DNA of 6,179 bases, from the NCBI GenBank assembly GCA_002696025.1, contig NZQU01000083.1:1-6179 (forward strand). The letters run 5' to 3'. Positions within the stretch are counted from its first letter, which is position 1. Each line of letters begins with the position of its first letter. The notes under the pieces were generated by a model. That model did not search any database, was not told where the DNA came from, and saw only the letters and a list, made by a program, of their open reading frames with translations. Position numbers and translations under genes: made by a program. Source of the stretch: Crocinitomicaceae bacterium. GTDB taxonomy: Bacteria > Bacteroidota > Bacteroidia > Flavobacteriales_D > Crocinitomicaceae. Positions 1-5,456 of the stretch are shown piece after piece.

Positions 1-350
1 CTTCCATAAAATTTATTTTTAAACGATGCCTCTGTCATCAATCCTGCTCCAAGCCGGTAACCATAAAACCCCTCTATATATTGTCCTCCCATATCTATTA
101 TCGGAGTTAGATTTAATCCTAAATTATTCGTCCCTGATTCTTTTTCTTTTCCTACGGAATCCATTATTACTAAACGACTAGGTTCAATAAAACGATAATG
201 ATCGAAAGGCTTTATGGAAGTGTGTGAGGTAATGTCATCTATTGTGCTAATTGGCCCATCCTCTATTAAATATGAGGATTGATAGCCTGTTTTGAATTGT
301 GAAAACCCAAAAAAACTAATAAAGCAAAAAATAAATACCCTAATAATCAT
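1..350 (-). CDS. Exported protein, 5' part only; probable Wzi/RemB-like outer-membrane protein
   Basis: The reading frame is open from an ATG at 350-348 to the left edge of the window, giving the first 116 residues; the C-terminus lies outside. Residues 1-18 form a clear signal peptide: one Arg, then a run of Ile/Phe/Val, ending in GFSQ, so the protein enters the periplasm or outer membrane. Residues 43-49 read HTSIKPF. Residues 77-89 (LGLNLTPIIDMGG) followed by a Gly- and aromatic-rich stretch look like the first strands of a beta-barrel, and they resemble residues 131-142 of the upstream 558-residue protein (LGITPALNFSMG). I infer that it is a related barrel. The start codon lies inside the upstream gene, overlapping it by 11 bp in another frame, which suggests translational coupling in one operon. 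No Shine-Dalgarno sequence is visible. The gene is real with good confidence; the family is tentative. Confidence 0.72.
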   Translation of the reverse strand, partial: MIIRVFIFCFISFFGFSQFKTGYQSSYLIEDGPISTIDDITSHTSIKPFDHYRFIEPSRLVIMDSVGKEKESGTNNLGLNLTPIIDMGGQYIEGFYGYRLGAGLMTEASFKNKFYG

Positions 351-2016
351 TGTACTGGTTTATAAATCCTGTTTTTAAGCCAAAAGAAAAAATCATGTTT
401 TCTCTATTAATATCTCCGATTTGGCTTCTTATTCCAAACCTCGAAAAAACTTTCATTTGAGATTGCCTATTTATCAAATAGCCCAATTCGAACCAATTGT
501 GAAGTATTGTTCCATTATATAATGGGTTATTTAAATCTATTTGAAGCAATGCACCGTCTTGCTTGTCTTTTAATAAATAAACTATTCCCTTATAATCAAA
601 ATAAATACTCTTATACTCTACATTCGTTCTTATAATAAACTCATTAAAGGCATTTGTGTTTACATGGGCAATAGGTAAATTATAATGGCTATAACTAAGG
701 CTTCTATTTTTACTCTGATACATCTCTTTTGAAACAAAATTGTATTCTAATTGTGTTTTGATAGACAACTTTTTGATATCTCCATAAAACTGCCTAATTC
801 CCACTTGAAAAGCATGTTGATTAAAGTCTAAATTACCAATGGCCAATTGACCATATAAAATCATTGTCATTTTTTTCAATGGCACTTGATAATTCAAGTT
901 CAAGCCATTTATACTATATACCATCGTATCTGAGGCTAAAGCGGCTAAAAATGGAATCGGATTATAAGATAAAGCATGCGTTCTTCCATTTTTTGTTTGA
1001 TCTTTCAGCCAAATAGAACCCTCAAATAAGCTCATCTCAAACTCAGCAAAGGGCTTATAAGAAATATAGCTGGAAGTAAAAGCCTTTGGTGTATAATATG
1101 CCTCCACCGTTGAATGAGCTGTTTGACGCACAAGGTTCATATATCTCGCTCGATAATAATTAAATGCCCATTTTGAATTTACCGAAATATCTGCTCGTAT
1201 ATATGGTGCTCCATAGCTGTTATCCGATAAAAGCAAAGATCGATAACCCAGACCCACAAACTGAGGGTTATTTCCTGTTGTAAGCGTTAAATGTTTATTT
1301 GGACGATAACTGATATATCCTTGGGCAAAGGCAAAGTCATATCCATTGGTTTTAAAAGGTTTTGTTCTTGCGCCACCAGGCACAACTGCATTTTGCATTA
1401 TATAATTTCCATTACTTGTAGGATAAAACTCACCATGTGAAGCAATGTAGTCGTTTTCATAAGCGCTAAATCTGGCCTGATTTTCATAAAATGAAGTGGA
1501 GAAGGAAACATTTTCTAAAAGCGTTCCTTCTACCATAAATCCTCTAGTGTTTCTAAAAAGAGTATTATTTGTTGTGTCCCTAAAATCTTTTCCCATTGAG
1601 AAATTAAGCGCAGGAGTAATTCCTAGTGTATAATTTTTGCCACGAGTAAAAAACAAATAATTTATTTGAGGCTGTTTGTCATTTGAAGTGAAAAAATGCT
1701 TTATTGGCAATGTTTTGGGTTCAAATGATTTCTCTATAGTTATAGAGTCAATATTTCCTAATTTTGACTTGTGGTGAACTGCCTTTGAGGTTTTTGTATT
1801 TGAATGAAAAGGTTGAACAGGAAGAAAGGATTTTAGTGGCCTAGGTGTTATAGAATACTCCTCAATAAACTCTGAAATATCTCCAACTTTGTGTTTTTTA
1901 TTATTTAAAAGCCAAGCATCTTTTGAATGCGTATTTAAATGAAGTAAATTATTCATTTGTGCTTGCCCAAAAAAACAAACAGATAAGAAAAACAATAAAC
2001 TACCTTTTTTAATCAT
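340..2016 (-). CDS. Outer-membrane beta-barrel protein, Wzi/RemB-like
   Basis: This 558-residue protein has a signal peptide (MIKKGSLLFFLSVCFFGQAQ, residues 1-20) and no later hydrophobic helix. From about residue 118 it shows alternating polar/aromatic strands typical of an outer-membrane barrel, ending in a strand-like MIFSFGLKTGF just before the terminus. Recognisable blocks are RGKNYTLGITPALNF (125-139), NTRGFMVEG (156-164), SFYENQ (175-180) and VGLGYRSLLLSDNSYGAPYI (254-273). The last resembles the conserved core of Bacteroidota capsule-assembly Wzi-type proteins and of the gliding-associated protein RemB of Flavobacterium johnsoniae. The length also suits RemB-like proteins. Wzi itself anchors capsule at the outer membrane in enterobacteria; RemB is linked to gliding. 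Which role applies here cannot be told from the sequence. The gene lies 32 bp after cysQ and overlaps the next gene by 11 bp, so the three are probably cotranscribed. The ATG at 2016 is the only start that yields the signal peptide. Family assignment is from memory of motifs, not a search. Confidence 0.75.
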   Translation of the reverse strand: MIKKGSLLFFLSVCFFGQAQMNNLLHLNTHSKDAWLLNNKKHKVGDISEFIEEYSITPRPLKSFLPVQPFHSNTKTSKAVHHKSKLGNIDSITIEKSFEPKTLPIKHFFTSNDKQPQINYLFFTRGKNYTLGITPALNFSMGKDFRDTTNNTLFRNTRGFMVEGTLLENVSFSTSFYENQARFSAYENDYIASHGEFYPTSNGNYIMQNAVVPGGARTKPFKTNGYDFAFAQGYISYRPNKHLTLTTGNNPQFVGLGYRSLLLSDNSYGAPYIRADISVNSKWAFNYYRARYMNLVRQTAHSTVEAYYTPKAFTSSYISYKPFAEFEMSLFEGSIWLKDQTKNGRTHALSYNPIPFLAALASDTMVYSINGLNLNYQVPLKKMTMILYGQLAIGNLDFNQHAFQVGIRQFYGDIKKLSIKTQLEYNFVSKEMYQSKNRSLSYSHYNLPIAHVNTNAFNEFIIRTNVEYKSIYFDYKGIVYLLKDKQDGALLQIDLNNPLYNGTILHNWFELGYLINRQSQMKVFSRFGIRSQIGDINRENMIFSFGLKTGFINQYNDY

Positions 2017-2048
2017 GGGCCTTTATTGAACAAAAACAGCTTCTAAAG

Positions 2049-2861
2049 CTAAGCATCAGTATTATTTAATATTGCTTTTGTACTTGCTATAAAACTAGGG
2101 TTTTTTAGGTTTTCTTTGTTATAAATTAATGGTTTTTTGGTTTCAGCATGAATCACTTCTCCACCGAGCGCATTTAAAATGGCTTGTCCCGAAGCAATGT
2201 CCCATTCCATGGTAGGGGCAAATCTTGGATAAACATCTGCCTTCCCTAAGGCAAGGTCAAAAAACTTTAAAGAAGATCCTTTTTTAACAAAGGCAGGCTC
2301 TCCATATTTCGCCTTAAGCTCTTCTATAAATTCATCCATAGGGCCAGAAGAATGACTTCTTGAATAAACAATTCCAATCGGCCTATTAGGACTCTCTTTC
2401 GCTTTTATTTTTTTCCAATTGGATGGCTTATCAGCATCATCAAATGAAAAAGTAAAAACACCCAAATCTTTATCTCCAAAGAGTATTTGCTCAGAAACCG
2501 GAGATGCTATCAAACCAAAAGTAGGGGTTTGTTTTTCTATCAAAGCTATATTTACAGCAAACTCACCATTTCTGTTAACAAACTCTTTTGTACCATCTAA
2601 TGGATCAACACACCATGACTTATTCCATGTTTTTCTAATTTCATAGTCCCCTTTTTTGGTTTCTTCTCCAGTAATTGGTATTTGAGTTTCTTGAAGCGCG
2701 GCCTCTATTATTTTTGATGACTCTAAATCTGCAATAGTTAAAGGAGATCCATCACCCTTTATTTCAACATCAAAAGATTCATTATAAACCTTCATTATTT
2801 TAATTGATGCTTTTACAACTGCATCAATAGCAATCATGTATTCCTTCGGTATTTTTGACAT
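2049..2861 (-). CDS. cysQ: 3'(2'),5'-bisphosphate nucleotidase CysQ
   Basis: This 270-residue cytoplasmic enzyme of the inositol-monophosphatase superfamily hydrolyses 3'-phosphoadenosine 5'-phosphate (PAP) to AMP. PAP is the by-product of PAPS-dependent sulfate reduction or sulfotransfer. The Mg2+-site motifs are all present: GDGSPLTIAD (36-45), GEE (65-67), WCVDPLDGTKEF (83-94, with Asp86 and Asp89 as ligands) and MEWDIASGQAI (218-228, with Asp221). GTKEF followed by NRNGEFAVNIALI, YPRFAPTMEWD, and a C-terminal KENLKNPSF that parallels the end of E. coli CysQ favour CysQ over a plain inositol monophosphatase. Length is normal for the family and no key residue is missing. It is the first gene of the leftward block, followed 32 bp later by the Wzi/RemB-like gene. 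A second ATG 4 bp upstream (2865) is out of frame. The context suggests PAP recycling serving a sulfated surface product, but no sulfotransferase or PAPS-synthesis gene is in the window. Confidence 0.93.
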   Translation of the reverse strand: MSKIPKEYMIAIDAVVKASIKIMKVYNESFDVEIKGDGSPLTIADLESSKIIEAALQETQIPITGEETKKGDYEIRKTWNKSWCVDPLDGTKEFVNRNGEFAVNIALIEKQTPTFGLIASPVSEQILFGDKDLGVFTFSFDDADKPSNWKKIKAKESPNRPIGIVYSRSHSSGPMDEFIEELKAKYGEPAFVKKGSSLKFFDLALGKADVYPRFAPTMEWDIASGQAILNALGGEVIHAETKKPLIYNKENLKNPSFIASTKAILNNTDA

Positions 2862-2972
2862 ACATCAAATATACAATTTAGATTAATTGTGTTTTTTTAT
2901 TAATTAAATAAAAAGTTTGGCATCTTATTGGTATATTCGGTAATGCAAGTAATACATAGCTATAAATAATTT
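2862..2972. promoter_or_regulatory. Divergent intergenic region with weak promoter candidates
   Basis: This 111-bp, very AT-rich gap separates the divergent start codons of cysQ (leftward) and the secreted-protein gene (rightward), so promoters for both blocks should lie here. On the minus strand TATATTTG (2873-2866) matches the Bacteroidota -7 consensus TAnnTTTG, but it sits only 4 bp from the cysQ ATG and has no TTTG-like -33 partner at the usual 17-23 bp. If used, the transcript would be nearly leaderless. On the plus strand TATATTCG (2932-2939) is a one-mismatch -7 candidate giving a leader of roughly 30 nt; the nearest TTTG (2916-2919) is too close at 12 bp. An imperfect AT palindrome spans 2893-2914 around a perfect TTAATTAA at 2900-2907. 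The existence of promoters here is likely; the exact elements are weakly supported because such motifs arise by chance in AT-rich DNA. Confidence 0.35.
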
Positions 2973-3776
2973 ATGAATTCTTTTCTCTTTTCTTGTTGCT
3001 TAATTTTTTTGTTTGCTTTTTCTTATAACTCACAAGAGAAATTAGCAATTGAAGGCTATTATCAAGGAATCAATATTCATCTAAAAAACCCAAGCAACAA
3101 TGATGGTTTTGGTTTTTGTATTAACAAAATAACAGTTAATGGAGATGTATTCCCTGTATCTCTGGGCAACTCTACAATCACTATTAATTTAAAACCATTA
3201 AACCTTAAAATTGGAAGTGAAGTTTTTATTATTATTGATCACAATAGCGGTTGTTTACCTGAATTTATTAATGCTGAAGTTTTAAGGCCCAATAGTACTT
3301 TTGATATTGTTTCTATTTCTGCTTCAAAAGATGGAAAATTAAAATGGAAAACTAAAAATGAAAATGGAAAGTTAGCTTTTATTGTCGAGCAATATAAATG
3401 GGATAAATGGGTTCCTGTCGGAGAGGTAAACGGAAAGGGAACAAACAATCAATCATACGAATTTAATCTGTCCCCTCACTCTGGTAAAAACGAAGTGCGG
3501 GTTTGTCAAATTGACAAGAGCTTAAAAAAAAGAGCCTCCAAATCAGTCTCTTTCATTTCAGAAGTTTCTGCTGTCACTAAAAGTCCTACAAAAGTTAAGC
3601 AGAAAATAAATTTTTCAAGTAAAGGCATTCCTGCAGAAACCTATTATCAGATTTTTGATGCTTATGGGAACATTATTATGAAGGGCTTTGGTTCAAGCGT
3701 TAATTGCTCTAAAATTGTTAACGGGCTTTACTACATTAACTTTGATAACAAAACTGAAAAATTCATTAAAAACTAA
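2973..3776 (+). CDS. Secreted protein with FnIII-like domain and T9SS type A-like C-terminal sorting tail
   Basis: This 267-residue protein starts with a signal peptide (residues 1 to about 21; hydrophobic stretch FLFSCCLIFLFAFSY). The mature part seems to have three segments. Residues 24-105 form a beta-rich domain with GYYQGINIHLKNP and two cysteines (Cys49, Cys94). Residues 112-196 resemble the FnIII-like module common just before sorting domains in Bacteroidota (KLKWKTKNENGKLAFIVEQY, WVPVGEV, then VRVCQID). Residues about 206-267 match the pattern of a type IX secretion type A tail: YQIFDAYGNIIMKGFG, a short strand, then KIVNGLYYINFDNKTEKFIKN containing the usual Gly-hydrophobic-Tyr step and a basic end. 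I infer transport across the outer membrane by T9SS, then release or attachment. No catalytic motif is recognised and the function is unknown. It leads the rightward block; the next ATG follows its stop codon after one base. The chosen ATG directly precedes the signal peptide. Confidence 0.85.
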   Translation: MNSFLFSCCLIFLFAFSYNSQEKLAIEGYYQGINIHLKNPSNNDGFGFCINKITVNGDVFPVSLGNSTITINLKPLNLKIGSEVFIIIDHNSGCLPEFINAEVLRPNSTFDIVSISASKDGKLKWKTKNENGKLAFIVEQYKWDKWVPVGEVNGKGTNNQSYEFNLSPHSGKNEVRVCQIDKSLKKRASKSVSFISEVSAVTKSPTKVKQKINFSSKGIPAETYYQIFDAYGNIIMKGFGSSVNCSKIVNGLYYINFDNKTEKFIKN

Positions 3777-3777
3777 T

Positions 3778-4185
3778 ATGTTTAACAAAATAGAACATCT
3801 TGGAATTGCTGTTTCGGATATGCAAAAATCAATAAGGGAATTTGAGCTTTTATTAGGTAAAAAATGTTACAAGACAGAAAGTGTTTTAAGTGAAGGGGTA
3901 AAAACAGCATTTATTCAAGTTGGAGAATCTAAAATAGAGCTACTTGAAGCGACCGACCCCACTAGTCCAATTGCGAAGTTTTTAGATAGAAAGGGTCAAG
4001 GTATTCACCACATTGCTTTTGATGTAAATGATATTGAATCTGAAATTACTAGGTTAATAGAAAATGGATTTGAGTTGATTCATAAAAGCGCAAAGCCTGG
4101 TGCAGATAATAAACTAATTGCTTTTTTACATCCCAAATCAACTTCTGGAGTATTAATTGAGATGTGTCAAGAAAAAAGTTCATAA
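3778..4185 (+). CDS. mce: Methylmalonyl-CoA epimerase
   Basis: This 135-residue cytoplasmic enzyme of the vicinal-oxygen-chelate (glyoxalase) superfamily interconverts (2S)- and (2R)-methylmalonyl-CoA in the propionyl-CoA/succinyl-CoA pathway. Family landmarks are all visible: KIEHLGIAV (4-12, metal ligand His7), SEGVKTAFIQVGESKIELLE (38-57, with Glu54 at the second metal position), GIHHIAFDV (75-83), and AFLHPKS followed by GVLIEMC (115-130, with Glu128). Both beta-alpha-beta-beta-beta halves are complete and the length is typical. The frame is open 90 bp further upstream to an ATG at 3688, but that extension lies inside the preceding gene and precedes the family's normal N-terminus, so the ATG at 3778 is chosen. 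Only one base separates it from the stop codon of the secreted-protein gene, so translation is probably coupled by reinitiation. No mutase or propionyl-CoA carboxylase gene is nearby. Its 3' end overlaps the convergent HAD gene by 19 bp. Confidence 0.95.
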   Translation: MFNKIEHLGIAVSDMQKSIREFELLLGKKCYKTESVLSEGVKTAFIQVGESKIELLEATDPTSPIAKFLDRKGQGIHHIAFDVNDIESEITRLIENGFELIHKSAKPGADNKLIAFLHPKSTSGVLIEMCQEKSS

Positions 4186-4781
4186 AGACTTTCCATTGAT
4201 TTAAGATGATGGGTTTTTAATCCCATCCGTTTAGCAGATTCAATATGCTGAATAGAATCATCTATAAAAAGAGTTTTGCCTGGATTTAAATTCTGTTCTT
4301 CACATAAATTTTTAAAAACACTGCTGTTGGGTTTGCGATCGCCTATTTCATGAGATAAATAAACCTTATCAAAAAAAGAAGACATTGAAAGGCTTGATAT
4401 TTTACTCCATTCCTCATTGGCTTTTTCAATATGAATTAAATTTGTGTTGCTTAAAACAAATAACTTATACTCTTTTTTAAGGGATCGCAAAAGTGGAATT
4501 ATTCTTTTATTGTAAGGGCCAATAATGGCATTCCAAGCCGCTTTTATTTCTAATAAACCCAGGTCCTTTTGGGTTCTTTTAGATAACTCCGTCAAAAAAT
4601 CTACCGTGCTTATTTCACCACATTCAATTTTATTAAATAAGCTTGATTGAGATTGTTGTGAATATAATTCACCTGCATTTTCAATTCCTAATTTTTCAAA
4701 GGCTTTAATTGTTTTGTCATAATCAACATCAATTAAAACTCCTCCTAAATCAAAAATTATAGCTGAAATATTTTGAAGCAA
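4167..4781 (-). CDS. HAD-family hydrolase (subfamily IA, YihX-like), TTG start
   Basis: This 204-residue cytoplasmic protein shows all four haloacid-dehalogenase motifs: IIFDLGGVLID (8-18, nucleophile Asp11), VLSNTN (109-114, Ser111), GDRKP (147-151, Lys150) and LFIDDS (171-176, Asp174/Asp175). An alpha-helical cap lies between motifs I and II. Motif I reads DLG rather than DxD, as in E. coli YihX (glucose-1-phosphate phosphatase), which it resembles in length, in SNTN followed by a His (N-L-I-H here), and in YLSHEIGDRKP. A sugar-phosphate or similar phosphatase is likely; the substrate cannot be read from the sequence. No ATG lies between the upstream in-frame stop (TGA at 4814-4812) and motif I, so TTG at 4781 is the best start. 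That places it 2 bp after the stop of the YceI-family gene and suggests coupled translation. Its last 19 bp overlap the end of mce on the other strand. Confidence 0.88.
   Translation of the reverse strand: MLQNISAIIFDLGGVLIDVDYDKTIKAFEKLGIENAGELYSQQSQSSLFNKIECGEISTVDFLTELSKRTQKDLGLLEIKAAWNAIIGPYNKRIIPLLRSLKKEYKLFVLSNTNLIHIEKANEEWSKISSLSMSSFFDKVYLSHEIGDRKPNSSVFKNLCEEQNLNPGKTLFIDDSIQHIESAKRMGLKTHHLKSMESLYELFS
4208..4227. other. Small hairpin just past the mce stop codon
   Basis: GATGGG (4208-4213) and CCCATC (4222-4227) can pair as a 6-bp stem around an 8-nt AT-rich loop, 22 bases beyond the mce stop codon and inside the 3' part of the HAD gene. It could slow or end the rightward mce transcript. 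No U-run follows the stem on the plus strand and the stem is short, so it is not a convincing intrinsic terminator. It may simply reflect the codons for the Arg-Met-Gly-Leu-Lys-Thr-His stretch of the HAD protein. Confidence 0.15.
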
Positions 4782-4783
4782 AG

Positions 4784-5428
4784 CTATTTTTGAGAGAATA
4801 TTAAATCTAAATCAAACTCAATAACTGGACTTATTGATTCGTTTGGGTCTTTTAGATCTGGCTCAAATCCCCTAACACCAATTTCTTTAAAATCAACTTC
4901 AAACTTTTCTGCATTAATTCTTAGTCCCTTTTCATTCATTGATACAACTAAAGGAACCTTTGTTTGAATAGTTTTACCTAGAATACCTATTTCAACATCA
5001 GCTATTCCAGCTTTTGATCGTAAAATTTTAACTAAAATATCTGGAAAAAGCGCTGCATTAAAAAACTTCTCAGCCATTAAGTGTTTTTTAAGAATTCCTT
5101 TTTTTCCTTCTGATAAATCTTCTACATAAATAGATGATAATGACAAAGAAAACTTCCCTTCTATAATTTCATTTCCTTTCATATTTATTTTTCCATTTGA
5201 AAACTTCATCGTTCCATAATGGTTGTGATTTCTATCTTTTGGGCCTTCCCAACCTGTCCATTTTAAAATAGAACTAGATGTATCTAAAGCATATTCGCCA
5301 TCAACACTGATTTCATTAGATTCTGAATTTGAAGATGCATTTGCTGTTTCTTCTTTTTCATTCGACTCTGCGCAAGAAACCATTAAAAATATGGTCGCAA
5401 CTATGCTAAATAATTTTGTTTTTTTCAT
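4784..5428 (-). CDS. YceI-family lipoprotein
   Basis: This 214-residue protein has a lipoprotein signal peptide (MKKTKLFSIVATIFLMVSC) with a lipobox-like MVSC and Cys19 as the lipidation site, then a Glu/Ser/Asn-rich linker (20-44). The rest fits the YceI domain, a lipocalin-like barrel that in characterised members holds an isoprenoid ligand. Supporting features are YALDTSSSILKWTGW (46-60), HYGTMKFSNGKI (70-81), HLMAEKFFN (116-124, the conserved HL..e.FF element) followed by FPDI, and a closing strand VIEFDLDLIF. The frame extends upstream to an ATG at 5551, but that stretch overlaps the protease gene, is Lys-rich, and would bury the lipobox, so the ATG at 5428 is chosen. It lies 28 bp after the protease stop and 2 bp before the HAD start, which suggests one operon. 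It probably sits in the inner or outer membrane facing the periplasm. The ligand and role are unknown. Confidence 0.9.
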   Translation of the reverse strand: MKKTKLFSIVATIFLMVSCAESNEKEETANASSNSESNEISVDGEYALDTSSSILKWTGWEGPKDRNHNHYGTMKFSNGKINMKGNEIIEGKFSLSLSSIYVEDLSEGKKGILKKHLMAEKFFNAALFPDILVKILRSKAGIADVEIGILGKTIQTKVPLVVSMNEKGLRINAEKFEVDFKEIGVRGFEPDLKDPNESISPVIEFDLDLIFSQK

Positions 5429-5456
5429 TTTATATTTTTTATAAAAATTGTGTTCG

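Noticed and set aside
2038..2050. Short inverted repeat AGCTT-CTA-AAGCT at the end of cysQ as a terminator.
   Set aside because: The stem is only 5 bp with a 3-nt loop, it has little G+C, and it sits between genes that appear cotranscribed.
2419..2646. Plus-strand open frame of 75 codons inside cysQ.
   Set aside because: It lies antisense to the strongly conserved catalytic region of cysQ and shows no recognisable protein features.
3239..3448. Minus-strand open frame of 69 codons inside the secreted-protein gene.
   Set aside because: It is antisense to a well-supported gene, with low-complexity composition (Ser/Phe/Thr/Pro) typical of a shadow frame.
3688..3777. Longer methylmalonyl-CoA epimerase starting at 3688.
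   Set aside because: The extra 30 residues are read out of frame inside the preceding gene's T9SS-like tail, and the epimerase family normally begins just before the IEHLGIAV motif.
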